Shown here in pieces: positions 51,141-60,690 of a stretch of 64,000 nucleotides of DNA. Positions within the stretch are counted from its first letter, which is position 1, and each line of letters starts with the position of its first letter. A program made the translations under genes and the position numbers. The stretch spans positions 871,281 to 935,280 of the forward strand of contig NZ_KK020675.1 in NCBI RefSeq assembly GCF_000307775.2, read 5' to 3'. The notes beneath the pieces were generated by a model. The model did no database searches. It saw nothing but the letters and a program-made list of their open reading frames with translations, and was not told the origin of the DNA. The DNA is from Stutzerimonas stutzeri KOS6. Its GTDB lineage: Bacteria; Pseudomonadota; Gammaproteobacteria; Pseudomonadales; Pseudomonadaceae.

Positions 51141-51605
51141 ATGCTGATCGGCGCGTTGCTCATCCTCACCTGGCTGGCGCTGCTGATCCGCTACCCTTTC
51201 AGGGCCGTGCCCATTTCGCTGGGCGCCGTGCTCGGTCTCGCGCTGGTCGCCGGCTGGGTACTGTGGCAGGAACATCGCCTGGAGCAGTTGCTCTCGCGCA
51301 TCGAGATCAGCCTGTCCTATGACACGCAGCGCTGCCCCGGCGCCCGACCGCTGCTGGTACGACTGCACAACCACACCGACGAACCCTTGCGGCGCCTGCA
51401 ATGGGAGGTGGCGGCCTATGCCCCGGGCTCGCGCACCAACCTGGCGCGAAGTGCCTTCGACGCACCAGCCTATCAGGGCCCCGGCGACCTCCAGCCCGGT
51501 GCCAAATGGGAGTCCTGCCTGCCACTACCGCTGCTGCGCAGTGGCTATCGTGGCGCCACGCTCGAGTTTCACGCTGAACGCGTGCAGGGACAGTTCGCCC
51601 GCTGA
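51141..51605 (+). CDS. Hypothetical membrane protein
   Basis: 154 residues with two adjoining membrane helices (about 2-17 and 22-44) and a beta-rich periplasmic or cytoplasmic domain with LVRLHNHTDEPLRRLQWEV. I know similar proteins in pseudomonads only as hypothetical or mis-named multidrug transporter; there is no transport fold. The start at 51141 has GGAG eight bases upstream. Confidence 0.7.
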   Translation: MLIGALLILTWLALLIRYPFRAVPISLGAVLGLALVAGWVLWQEHRLEQLLSRIEISLSYDTQRCPGARPLLVRLHNHTDEPLRRLQWEVAAYAPGSRTNLARSAFDAPAYQGPGDLQPGAKWESCLPLPLLRSGYRGATLEFHAERVQGQFAR

Positions 51606-51655
51606 CGAGGAATTCCTGCATCCATGAGGCTATCAATCCGGGCCGCAGCCGCTTA

Positions 51656-51675
51656 TGCTGTACATATAAACAGTA
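51656..51675. promoter_or_regulatory. LexA (SOS) box upstream of yebG
   Basis: The core CTGT-N8-ACAG is exact (51658-51673) within TGCTGTACATATAAACAGTA, close to the consensus TACTGTATATATATACAGTA. It sits 27 bases before the yebG start. Confidence 0.88.
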
Positions 51676-51702
51676 TCAATCTGCCAATGACCGAGGTGGT
51701 AA

Positions 51703-51957
51703 ATGGCCGTCGAAGTGGTGTACCGCAGCAGCAGGGACCTGGAGCGTCTGTTCATGGATAAAGCCGAAGCCGATCGTCACGACAAGATGCTTGAACTGGC
51801 CGAGGCGCTGGCAGCTGTCATGCAGCAGGCCTCTCCGTCCCTCAGTGAGCAGCAGGCCGAAGACATCGGCATCTACATGGCCAGGCACCGCGAACTGTTC
51901 GCCAAGGCCTTCAAGAGCAGCCCTGAAGCATTGTCAGAGCTGCTCGGTGAAGCCTGA
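51703..51957 (+). CDS. yebG: YebG family DNA-damage-inducible protein
   Basis: 84 residues starting MAVEVVYRSSRDLERLFMDKAEADRHDKMLELAEALA, aligned with E. coli YebG (KxEADAYDKMLDMADLL). YebG is a small SOS-induced protein of unknown mechanism. A LexA box and a GAGGTGG ribosome site precede it. The match of operator and family makes the call firm. Confidence 0.9.
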   Translation: MAVEVVYRSSRDLERLFMDKAEADRHDKMLELAEALAAVMQQASPSLSEQQAEDIGIYMARHRELFAKAFKSSPEALSELLGEA

Positions 51958-52072
51958 AATCGACCGCACCGACATGCGGCCTTCTGCTGCAGCATGACGA
52001 CCCGGAAGGGGGAAACTTGTGACTGCCAGCCGGGTCCATTGCTGGCATTCCCCCTGAAACAGGTGCCCAGGC

Positions 52073-52336
52073 ATGACGAGTCCATTTCAGAAAATCAGTG
52101 ATGTGTTTCGTCCGCGCTACAACGTCAACTTCAGCATCGAGAAGCCCGACGGCAGCATCCTGCTGACCCTGACGGGTGCTCAAGGCGTTGCCGTGAAGCG
52201 TTACATCAGCACCGAGCAGTGGCAGGATCAGCAGCAGTTGCAGCGGCTGATCACCAGCCTGCAGTTCAGTCTCGCCATCGAGCACGGAGAGCAGCCGCCT
52301 CGATCAGCGCAGACGCTGCAGCCCGCCTCGCTGTAG
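52073..52336 (+). CDS. DUF3509 protein
   Basis: 87 residues with strand-helix-strand pattern (RPRYNVNFSIEKPDGSILLTLT, then EQWQDQQQLQRLITSLQF), which fits the small Pseudomonas-specific DUF3509 family of unknown function. An ACAGG ribosome site precedes the ATG. It is convergent with the regulator gene. Confidence 0.8.
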   Translation: MTSPFQKISDVFRPRYNVNFSIEKPDGSILLTLTGAQGVAVKRYISTEQWQDQQQLQRLITSLQFSLAIEHGEQPPRSAQTLQPASL

Positions 52337-52429
52337 TGGAGCCAACCGGCTGCAGACCTCCACGGATCAGCACGTCGAGTGATAACGACAAGAACGCATC
52401 TGCTGGCCCATGTCTCGTGCCTCGTAGCA

Positions 52430-55054
52430 TCAGAGCCAGGACAACGCCTTGGCCTTCGCCACCGCCTGCGTTCGACGCGCCACGCCAAGCTTGGTATTGA
52501 TCCTGCGCGCATGGGTCTTGACCGTATGCAGCGAGATGAACAGCTGCTCGGCAATTTCCTGATTGGAGCAACCCTGAGCGATAAGCCGCAAGACGGTGAG
52601 CTCCCGATTGCTGAGTACCTTTTCATCGGCTGTCGCCAGCGTCACTTCCGGCTCACGTTCGTACTTGAGCAGCCTTTGCCTAAGTGACTCCCCCTTCCCG
52701 GCCGTAGGCAGGGCGCGCGCCAACCACTGCGACTGTCGATGGTGCAGCTCGTACAAGGGCTTGACCAGTTGCTGGCGCGCCGCCTGACCCAGCGCAAGGC
52801 GCAGCTCCACCTCGGCCTCGGCGGACTGCCCGTCGGCCTGGAGCGCCTCGGCCAGGCTGAACCGGCATTCGCACGCCAGCCCCAGGCGCTGAGCTCGCAG
52901 ATTCTGCTCGATCTGCTCGCGCAACGCGGTGATCGCCCGGCTCGGATGCCCCTCCAGCATGTCGATGACCGCCAGATAACGCCGCAGCCTTGGCAGCAGT
53001 TCGTAGAACCCGGACGGCGCCAGATAGCCCCGGCCATCGTAAAGTTCCAGTACCTGGCATAGCGCACCGCGAGCCTTGCGCAGCTCCCCCTGATGCAACC
53101 ACGCCACGCCATTTATCAGCGGCAGGATGCCGCGAAAACGTGACTCCGGGACGTGTCGCCACTGCGACAGCCGCTCGGCATCACGCAACCAGTGATAGGC
53201 GCCAGCAAACGCCTGATTGCGCGCCGCCAGCTCTGCAAGCCCGACATAACCAAAAAAACAGTATGAATCGCCACAGGTTTCCGTCTCGACCTTGCCGAGC
53301 CGGTAGGCATCCTGCGCCTGCTCATCCAGCCCCTGATAAGCCAGCAGATGCCCCTGCAAAAGCTGCAGACGGCCGATCAGCGGACTGTGTCGCACCGCCT
53401 CACGCAGGACCTGAAGCGCTTCGCTCAGCACGCCGACCGCGCGTTCGAACTCCCCCGTGAGTTCCAGCAGTTGAATGCGATCGACGCTGAGCATCATTTC
53501 GTAGAGCACGCTGCCCTTCAGCCGCGCCAGCTTCATGCCCTCGCTGTTGTACTGCTGGGCCAGCTCCAGCTTGCCTTCGGACATCGCCTGCTGAGTCAGC
53601 ACCTGGTAGCAAAGCACACGCTGTGCCCAGGCGTGATCGGACAGCACTTCCAAGGCTTGCAGACAATGCTCACGCGCTTCAGGCTCACCCCGAAGGCGCG
53701 CGAGAAAGCCGCGCAGCGCTTGCCACTGCGCCAGCAACTGAGCCTGTCGGCGGGCATCGGGCTGCGGAAAGAACTTGGCCAGCTCGGCCAGGCATTCGCC
53801 CACCTCGTCGAGGCGTGCCGAGATGATCAGTGCCCAGCCCTGCAACACGATCAGTCGCGTAGTACTGGCGAACAGGTCCTGTGGTAGCTCGCTTCGCCAT
53901 TTGAGAAAGCGCGACACGTTGTCACCGATCAGCAGCTGTTCCTGGCCGTAACGCTGCAGGAAGTTGGCCGCCACTTCAGGCTGCCCAGCCCAGAGCGCAT
54001 GCTCCACCGCCTCGCGCATCTCGCCGCGACTGGCAAACCACTGACAGGCACGCAGATGCACCTGAGTCGGCGCCACGGTTTCGACCGAGCGCTGCAACAT
54101 CAGCGCCAGCGGCTTCCACAGGCGAAACCACTCGCCGCAGTTGTCGATTTGCCGAATGAACAGCTGGCGAGTCTTGAGCACATCGAGAATCTCGCGGCCA
54201 ACACCGTCGAGCACATGGTCGCAGAGCTCTGCCGAGAAACGAGGCATTCGCGCGAACGCCGCCAGCGCACGACGCACATCATCACTGAGCCCGGTCACCA
54301 CCTCGCGCTGAACGTAGTCACGCAACAATGGCGTACCGGCTACCAGGCGCTCGCGCAGTGCCTGTTCATCGGCGTTGAGCAGCATCAGACAAACACCGGC
54401 AGGCCATCCTTCCATGCCGCGATGCAACTGCTGGAAACAGTCAGGCGAAAGCACCATCCGATGCGCGCCGAGCACCTGCCCGAGCTCATCCTCGGTGAAG
54501 GCAAGCGCTTCCGCCTCCAACTCGAACAGATGCCCCTGCAGCAGAAGCCTGGGCAGCTTCCAGGCCGGCTGGCGGCGACTGGATACCCACCAACTGACTA
54601 GGGCAGGCCCCATATCCAGCAGCATGTCGAGACAGGCATCGAGCGCCGGATCGCAATCCCGAGGATAGTCATCGAGCATGATCCACAACGGCTGCCGCAC
54701 ACGCCGCACCAGTGCCAGCATGGCCTTTTCCGCATCCCCTTCGCCCGCCTCCGGCTCCCCCAGAGCAGCACTGAGCTGGTCATACAGCATGGCCACCGTG
54801 CAAGCCCGTCCGCCAAGGTCCAGCCAGATCAATCGTGTGCCAGCGGGCACAAGCCGGGCACATTCGCTCATCAGTACGGTCTTGCCGAAGCCTGCCGGCG
54901 CGCAGATCAGACGTAACCTACAGTCGGTTTCGAGCAACGACCGAACCAGCCGCGGACGCCCGATATGCACAGGGGGAAGCCTAGGAATCGACGCCAGTTG
55001 CTCTGCGGCAGCTGCCTCTGCACTGAGCGCATCAGGAATGAAGCGTACGGACAT
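52430..55054 (-). CDS. MalT-like LuxR-family transcriptional regulator (LAL)
   Basis: 874 residues. An N-terminal ATPase module has Walker A APAGFGKTVL (residues 52-61) and Walker B LWIMLDDY near 125-132; a long TPR-like helical region occupies about 360-790; a LuxR helix-turn-helix closes the protein (NRELTVLRLIAQGCSNQEIAEQL...). This is the MalT/LAL class, ATP-dependent activators sensing an inducer. It lies directly downstream of the DUF1329 gene in the same direction, separated by a strong terminator, so it has its own promoter. It probably activates the DUF1302/DUF1329 genes. Confidence 0.9.
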   Translation of the reverse strand: MSVRFIPDALSAEAAAAEQLASIPRLPPVHIGRPRLVRSLLETDCRLRLICAPAGFGKTVLMSECARLVPAGTRLIWLDLGGRACTVAMLYDQLSAALGEPEAGEGDAEKAMLALVRRVRQPLWIMLDDYPRDCDPALDACLDMLLDMGPALVSWWVSSRRQPAWKLPRLLLQGHLFELEAEALAFTEDELGQVLGAHRMVLSPDCFQQLHRGMEGWPAGVCLMLLNADEQALRERLVAGTPLLRDYVQREVVTGLSDDVRRALAAFARMPRFSAELCDHVLDGVGREILDVLKTRQLFIRQIDNCGEWFRLWKPLALMLQRSVETVAPTQVHLRACQWFASRGEMREAVEHALWAGQPEVAANFLQRYGQEQLLIGDNVSRFLKWRSELPQDLFASTTRLIVLQGWALIISARLDEVGECLAELAKFFPQPDARRQAQLLAQWQALRGFLARLRGEPEAREHCLQALEVLSDHAWAQRVLCYQVLTQQAMSEGKLELAQQYNSEGMKLARLKGSVLYEMMLSVDRIQLLELTGEFERAVGVLSEALQVLREAVRHSPLIGRLQLLQGHLLAYQGLDEQAQDAYRLGKVETETCGDSYCFFGYVGLAELAARNQAFAGAYHWLRDAERLSQWRHVPESRFRGILPLINGVAWLHQGELRKARGALCQVLELYDGRGYLAPSGFYELLPRLRRYLAVIDMLEGHPSRAITALREQIEQNLRAQRLGLACECRFSLAEALQADGQSAEAEVELRLALGQAARQQLVKPLYELHHRQSQWLARALPTAGKGESLRQRLLKYEREPEVTLATADEKVLSNRELTVLRLIAQGCSNQEIAEQLFISLHTVKTHARRINTKLGVARRTQAVAKAKALSWL

Positions 55055-55257
55055 GGCAACGGTTCTCTTATTTGAATCAGTCCATTGAAACACAGCGCGG
55101 CGCTTGCCAGCCGCCACGTTCGATTGCCATGAGCGGCAGACGGGCATCTTCCTTCGCCCTCGGACTGGACTACGTCATCTGGGCCGACGCTCCCTTTGAG
55201 CGCGATCTCACGTGGAAAGGGAGCAATCACGTGAAATTATCATCCGCTGCTTTGAGG

Positions 55258-55287
55258 CAAAAAAAAGGCGGCCAACCTGGCCGCCTT
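55258..55287 (-). terminator. Rho-independent terminator of the DUF1302-DUF1329 unit
   Basis: On the minus strand a 10-bp GC-rich stem (55265-55274 with 55278-55287) is followed by U8, 25 bases after the DUF1329 stop. Confidence 0.92.
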
Positions 55288-55311
55288 ATTCATCAGCTAA
55301 ATGTCAGAGAA

Positions 55312-56673
55312 TCAACGAACCCCGGCGTTGCGCAGCGCGGCAGGAGTGAAGTCCCGGGCAGATGCACGATAGCCATACTCGTGAGGTTTCTCTTCATTGC
55401 TCATACCGATTGCAATATAGCGACCGGAAATGATGTCGTAGAGTGCCTCGAAAGCATAAGCCGGCACCTTGTGCTGGTAGTACTGCAGCGAATGGGCTTC
55501 GCCTACACGCCACAACTGGCCACGACCGTCATACAGTTCCGACTGAACGATGGTCCAGCTGTCCTCATCGACGAAGAAACGACGCTTGGCATAGATGTTC
55601 CGCTCGCCGCTCTTGAGCGTGGCCTCGATCTCCCAGACGCGGTGCAGCTCGTAACGAGCGAGATCCTGATTGACATGGCCAGCCTTGATGATCTGGTCGT
55701 ACTTCAGGTCGCTGGACGCGATTTCATAGCTGTTATACGGAATGTACAGCTCCTTCTTGCCGATCAGCTTCCAGTCGTACCGATCCGGCGCACCACTGAA
55801 CATGTCGAAGTTGTCGGTAGTGCGCATGCCGTCCGAAGCGGTGCCCGGACCGTCGTAGGCCACCTGCGGTGCACGGCGAACACGGCGCTGACCGGCGTTG
55901 TAGATCCACGCCTGGCGAGGCTCCTTCACCTGGTCCAGCGAGTCGTGTACTAGCAGTACGTTACCTGCCAGGCGAGAGGGTGCCGTCACACGCTGCTTGA
56001 AGAACAACAGCGCATTCTTGGCACGCTCCGGATCCAGGTCGGTCATCCCCAGCGGGAATGCCACCTCATCCTCGAAATGAACCATGGTGTAGCTGCCATT
56101 GGTCTGCGGCGTGGCCTGGACGATATTGCGACGCACGTTACCGCCGCGATAACGGGTGATGTGGTTCCACACCACTTCAAGCCCATTCTTCGGAATCGGG
56201 AACGCGTAGTAGCGGCTGTCGGTGAAGTTGGCAACACCATTGCCACCCTCGACGAGCTCGGTATTCAACGCACTTTTCTTCGCAGCCTCGTAGATTTCAT
56301 CCGGCACGGCGACGGTGCGATGAGTCGGGAATACACGAATCTTGTAGGTGTCCGGATAGCGCTTGAACATTGCCAGCTGACCGGCAGTCAGCTTGTCCTT
56401 GTACTGCTCGACATTCTGCGCAGTGATGACGAACTTGGGCTGTTCATCCTTGAAAGGGTTGGTCAGATGCCCACTCTTGAGGGGCGCCGCATCGGTCTTG
56501 AGACCGCCAGTCCATGCGGGGATGCTGCCATCGGCATTTCCTGCCATTTCGGCACCCAGCGGCGTCAGGGATGTCCCGAGCTTGGCCGCCTCTTCAGGGG
56601 CTACCGCGGCCATCACGCTGCTCGCGAGCAGAGAGAAGGCCAAGACACTGAATAGCTTTCTTGTTGTTTTCAT
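55312..56673 (-). CDS. DUF1329 envelope protein
   Basis: 453 residues with a cleavable signal peptide (SSVMAA, about residue 22). The body is rich in aromatic residues and beta strands, consistent with the DUF1329 fold, which is related to lipoprotein-sorting (LolA/LolB-like) folds in some analyses. DUF1329 and DUF1302 genes occur side by side in many pseudomonads, often with an exporter of the RND/MMPL type and a MalT-like regulator; a role in moving hydrophobic molecules across the periplasm is inferred. Confidence 0.9.
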   Translation of the reverse strand: MKTTRKLFSVLAFSLLASSVMAAVAPEEAAKLGTSLTPLGAEMAGNADGSIPAWTGGLKTDAAPLKSGHLTNPFKDEQPKFVITAQNVEQYKDKLTAGQLAMFKRYPDTYKIRVFPTHRTVAVPDEIYEAAKKSALNTELVEGGNGVANFTDSRYYAFPIPKNGLEVVWNHITRYRGGNVRRNIVQATPQTNGSYTMVHFEDEVAFPLGMTDLDPERAKNALLFFKQRVTAPSRLAGNVLLVHDSLDQVKEPRQAWIYNAGQRRVRRAPQVAYDGPGTASDGMRTTDNFDMFSGAPDRYDWKLIGKKELYIPYNSYEIASSDLKYDQIIKAGHVNQDLARYELHRVWEIEATLKSGERNIYAKRRFFVDEDSWTIVQSELYDGRGQLWRVGEAHSLQYYQHKVPAYAFEALYDIISGRYIAIGMSNEEKPHEYGYRASARDFTPAALRNAGVR

Positions 56674-56729
56674 ACGATTCCAGTTCCTCTTGATCTTGTT
56701 GTACGGCCGGAGGCCATGCCTACCGCAAC

Positions 56730-56761
56730 CGCCCGACCGGCGCATCTTCGCCAATCGGGCG
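56730..56761 (-). other. Intercistronic hairpin between DUF1302 and DUF1329
   Basis: CGCCCGA (56730-56736) pairs with TCGGGCG (56755-56761), with an inner GGCG/CGCC stem. No U run follows, so it is likely a stabilising or processing hairpin and not a terminator. Confidence 0.5.
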
Positions 56762-56775
56762 TCGAGCTAAGCTCC

Positions 56776-58659
56776 TTAGAAGTTCACACCCATGCTGAAC
56801 GCAAGGAAGTCGCGGTCAACCAGCGTGTTGTAATCGCCACCGAAGAAGTCGGTGTAGGACAGGCTGGCGGTGTACATGTTCTGGTACACGGCATCCACGC
56901 CAACGCTGACGGCCTTGGAGCCCTCGTTGAACAGACCGTTGGGGCCGTAGCCATCGACGTCATGGGAGAAGGAGACGTTCGGCGTCAGGTTGACCCCGGC
57001 GAAGACGTTGCTGTAATCAGCCAGAGCGCGCACGCGATAACCCCAGGAGTTGGCGGTTACGAAACCGTCATCGCCGTAGTCGGCTAGTGCCAATGGATCA
57101 TCAACGGATCCATAAATAGCATCACGACCATAACGGAGTTCGCTTTTGCTCTCCAAGCCGCCAACATGCGCATAGCCGATTTCACCTACCAACGTCACGC
57201 GACCAGCGCCCAGTACCTGGTCGAAGAAGTGTGTGAAAGTAGTCTGGATCTGAGTAATCTCTTTGCGGTTATACCCTCGATTGTCCGCCCCTTCCATGCT
57301 AGCAACGGGTGAAGCTGCGCTTCCGGTAAGCCCCAGTGAAAGAGGATTGAGCAACGCACGTGTTACGTCCTGAGTATTGATTTGCACAGGAGCGTTCGGG
57401 CGATAGCTGATCTCTCCACCCCAGGCGGTCCCAGTCGGCAACGTAGTTGAGAAACTCAGGCCATACAGCTGGATATCTTCCGGATATTCTAAGTAGTAAC
57501 GACCGTTACCCAGAGCGGCCGACTGCAGGAGGCCACCTGCAACTTCTTGTACGCATGCTGATGTGTTGCCTCCAAAGACGGCAGGGTCACAAGGCCCTCC
57601 AGTAACCGCTACCGCCCCACCCACGGCAGTGCCGAACGCAGGGTTGGTCGCCATTCCCAGAATGCCGGTAGCTGTTTGGGTGCTTACGATAGGCGTACGG
57701 CTGTGGTAGTTCATGAAATACGCACCGTATTCCGTGGCATCCCCCAACCAACGCAAAGCGAGGCCGAACTGGCCGGAGTCACGCGCATCGCGGTCCCCAG
57801 CTCGCGGCAAAACCACGCCTTCTGGAGTGACATCAAAACCCTGACCAAACGCTCCGGAAATCGGTTGCAACGGAGCGACCGCTGGGCTACCCGCGTGGTA
57901 GTTGTTATCACACCCATCCTGCGCAACATCTACCGCAAAGAACGTGCCGCAGTTGTCGGCGATGGTCTGATCCCACTCCAACTGATAGAACGCCTCCATG
58001 CTTAAGCGATCAGTCAGGCTCTGAGAGATGTAGAACATATTCACCGGAATCAAGCCTTCCTTGATCTCGGCACCGGGACGGCGGAATGCCGCCGCATCCA
58101 GCGGGTTGATCGAGTTGATCGAGTTGCCGATGAAGGTGCTTTCACCCCAGCTCACGACCTGGCGACCGAGCCGCACCGTGCCCGGCAGGTCTCCTACGTA
58201 ATAGTTGTGGTAGAGGAAGGCATCGAGGATCTGCGCACCTGACGATTGCGCGGCTTCCTTGCGGTTGCTGTCGCTGATGTCCTTGAACAGGCGGCTTTCG
58301 TCCTTCAGTTCGAAGTCATACCAGTACTTGCCGCGGATAAAGGCGCCGCTGTCCCGATAACGAAGCTCGAGATCATGGACGCCTTTGAAGATTTTCGAAA
58401 ACGTCTCGCCCTTCTTGAAGTTCAGACGCCCGTCATCGCCAGTCTGCGTGTATCCGGTTCCGCCGTTATTGGCGCCGACCAGATCCATATCGGGATTAGC
58501 CATGGACCAGCTGGCACCGATAGACATGGACGAATCGAACTGCCCTTCGATCTCTCCGATGTTGAAGTTCACAGCGTAGGCCGGGGCGGCAGTGCCCAGC
58601 GCGACGGCTAGGGCCAGAGACTTCGGCTGGAAGATTCCGTGCCTTGTTGTTTTTGTCAT
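56776..58659 (-). CDS. DUF1302 outer-membrane beta-barrel protein
   Basis: 627 residues with a signal peptide (cleaved after APAYA, near 29), then many amphipathic strands with aromatic girdles and a C-terminal Phe (SMGVNF), typical of an outer-membrane barrel. Cys pairs occur in loops (DNCGTFF...DGCDNN; GGPCDP...SACVQ). It is the first gene of the unit, 102 bases before DUF1329. The part about 57100-57960 looks less GC-rich than its flanks, as seen in variable surface loops. Substrate is unknown. Confidence 0.9.
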   Translation of the reverse strand: MTKTTRHGIFQPKSLALAVALGTAAPAYAVNFNIGEIEGQFDSSMSIGASWSMANPDMDLVGANNGGTGYTQTGDDGRLNFKKGETFSKIFKGVHDLELRYRDSGAFIRGKYWYDFELKDESRLFKDISDSNRKEAAQSSGAQILDAFLYHNYYVGDLPGTVRLGRQVVSWGESTFIGNSINSINPLDAAAFRRPGAEIKEGLIPVNMFYISQSLTDRLSMEAFYQLEWDQTIADNCGTFFAVDVAQDGCDNNYHAGSPAVAPLQPISGAFGQGFDVTPEGVVLPRAGDRDARDSGQFGLALRWLGDATEYGAYFMNYHSRTPIVSTQTATGILGMATNPAFGTAVGGAVAVTGGPCDPAVFGGNTSACVQEVAGGLLQSAALGNGRYYLEYPEDIQLYGLSFSTTLPTGTAWGGEISYRPNAPVQINTQDVTRALLNPLSLGLTGSAASPVASMEGADNRGYNRKEITQIQTTFTHFFDQVLGAGRVTLVGEIGYAHVGGLESKSELRYGRDAIYGSVDDPLALADYGDDGFVTANSWGYRVRALADYSNVFAGVNLTPNVSFSHDVDGYGPNGLFNEGSKAVSVGVDAVYQNMYTASLSYTDFFGGDYNTLVDRDFLAFSMGVNF

Positions 58660-59230
58660 GAGGCGCTCCTGGTTGGTTCGAAGTGCGTCAACCCTACCCA
58701 GACGCAGAGGGAGGGTTAAGCGCACTAAGGTTTGATTTAGCTTGTAATCCTTTAGTGTTAATAGCCTTCCCGGCAGTGGCTTTCAGCGTGATTTCGTTGA
58801 GCCATGCCTATTAACGACGTTCTGAGCTTAGCCCTGAACGCAAAGGGCGCAAAGCCCATTGCAGAGCCTTTCCCGCCCCTGAGCATGAGAAACTGTCGGC
58901 CAGTTATCCTAAAGTGCTATTCATGAAAGCAATAAGGCAGGCCAAGCCACCTGAATCAAGGTGACAAGCGATCGACAGGGCGAATGGCCAACGGGCCGCA
59001 GGCGGCCGGATGATCCACAGCCAGGACAGAGGGCGTTACCTTCAGGAGCAGGATGGGGCGAAACGAAACGTAACGGAGGCTGACTTCAAACCGAAAAGGT
59101 CCGGCATCTGCCGATGCAGCGGCACTGCGTCGCGGCAGAACGGGCAAACAGCGACAACGTGCCGCAGCAAACAGCATGCGCACCCATTGCGGATGCGCAT
59201 CAGGATGCCGACCAAGGCTGGCAAAGCTGC
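58660..59230. other. Intergenic region upstream of DUF1302, 571 bases
   Basis: An inverted repeat CACTAAGG...CCTTTAGTG (58723-58757), 64 bases from the DUF1302 start, is a possible operator of the MalT-like regulator. Near 59174-59200 there is a palindrome ATGCGCA...TGCGCAT that could form a hairpin after hpt. Short open frames in the region (58956-59183 minus, for example) are not credible. No RNA gene is recognised. Confidence 0.4.
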
Positions 59231-59788
59231 CTACATACCTTTTACCGCGTAGATTCCCGGCGCGTTGCGCCAGTAACCCTTGTAGTCCATGCCATAGCCA
59301 AAGATGTAGCGATCAATGCAACTCAGGCCAACATAATCGGCCTTTAGATCGGGCCGAGCCTTGCGCTGGTGATCCTTGTCGATCAGCACCGCGGTGTGTA
59401 CGGCAGCGGCGCCGGCGTGACGACAGAAATCGATGATCGCGCCGAGGGTGTGCCCCTCGTCCAGGATGTCGTCGATGATCAGCACGTCGCGATCGATGAA
59501 GGAAATTTCCGGCTTGGCCTTCCAGAACAGCTCGCCGCCACTGGTCTCGTTGCGGTAACGGGTCGCATGCAGATAGGACAGCTCGAGCGGGAAGTTCAGC
59601 TTCGGCACCAGCTTGCCCGAGAAGATCAGGCCGCCGTTCATGACGCAGAAGACGACGGGATTGCGCTCAGCCAGCTCGCCATTGATCGTCTCGGCGACCC
59701 TGGCGATCGCCGCTTCGACTTGCTCTTCGGTGTAAAGGCAGTCTGCCTCGGCCATGACTTGGCGGATATGTGCGAGATCGACGGACAT
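59231..59788 (-). CDS. hpt: Hypoxanthine-guanine phosphoribosyltransferase
   Basis: 185 residues. The PRPP-binding loop is VLIIDDILDEGHTLG near 102-116. It salvages hypoxanthine or guanine to IMP or GMP. The ATG at 59788 follows a GGGGG ribosome site; the upstream extension to 59959 lies in the divergent promoter region. It faces away from upp. Confidence 0.94.
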   Translation of the reverse strand: MSVDLAHIRQVMAEADCLYTEEQVEAAIARVAETINGELAERNPVVFCVMNGGLIFSGKLVPKLNFPLELSYLHATRYRNETSGGELFWKAKPEISFIDRDVLIIDDILDEGHTLGAIIDFCRHAGAAAVHTAVLIDKDHQRKARPDLKADYVGLSCIDRYIFGYGMDYKGYWRNAPGIYAVKGM

Positions 59789-60049
59789 GAAGCGATTCCC
59801 CCAGAAGGATATAGGTTGGAGCACCAGCCGACACTGGCAGCCCATGTGGTTGAATCGCCGAATGCCAGGCACAACCCTGGACAGCGAAAAACCTGACCGA
59901 ACAGCCCGTTTTCGGCCGCCCGCGAAAGGGCGGGGAAGATACCCACCCTCGCCGCCCACAGCAAGTCCGCCGGCCGAATGACGCGCGAATAGCCGCTGAC
60001 CCTGCGATGCTTTAATCTAAGCCGGTTTATTTGCCCGCCGGAGCCCATA

Positions 60050-60688
60050 ATGCCCATTCGAGAGATCCGCCATCCGCTGATCCGCCACAAGCTCGGTCTG
60101 ATGCGCCGCGCCGACATCAGCACCAAGAACTTCCGCGAACTTGCTCAGGAAGTGGGCTCGATCCTCACTTATGAAGCCACCTCGGATCTGCCCCTGGAAC
60201 ACTACAGCATCGACGGCTGGTGCGGGCCGGTGCAGGTAGAGAAAATTTCCGGCAAGAAGATCACCGTCGTACCCATATTGCGGGCCGGCATCGGCATGCT
60301 CGATGGCGTACTCAGCCTCATTCCCGGCGCCAAGGTCAGCGCGGTCGGCATCGCGCGCAACGAAGAAACCCTGCAGGCGCAGACCTACCTGGAAAAGCTG
60401 GTTCCGGAAATCGAACAACGACTGGCGATCATCATCGACCCCATGCTCGCTACCGGCGGGTCGATGGTTGCCACCATCGACATGCTGAAGAAGGCGGGCT
60501 GCAAGGAGATTCGCGCGCTGGTACTGGTCGCCGCTCCGGAAGGCATCGCCACCGTGGAGGCGGCACACCCCGACGTGCTGATCTTTACGGCATCCATCGA
60601 TGAGCGTCTCGACCAGCACGGCTACATCGTCCCGGGACTGGGCGATGCCGGCGACAAGATCTTTGGCACCAAGCAGAAGGACATCTGA
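60050..60688 (+). CDS. upp: Uracil phosphoribosyltransferase
   Basis: 212 residues. Forms UMP from uracil and PRPP. Conserved [21 protein letters not shown] and the PRPP loop [16 protein letters not shown] are present. The ATG has a GGAG ribosome site seven bases upstream. uraA begins two bases after its stop, so the permease and enzyme are coupled. Confidence 0.98.
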   Translation: MPIREIRHPLIRHKLGLMRRADISTKNFRELAQEVGSILTYEATSDLPLEHYSIDGWCGPVQVEKISGKKITVVPILRAGIGMLDGVLSLIPGAKVSAVGIARNEETLQAQTYLEKLVPEIEQRLAIIIDPMLATGGSMVATIDMLKKAGCKEIRALVLVAAPEGIATVEAAHPDVLIFTASIDERLDQHGYIVPGLGDAGDKIFGTKQKDI

Positions 60689-60690
60689 GC

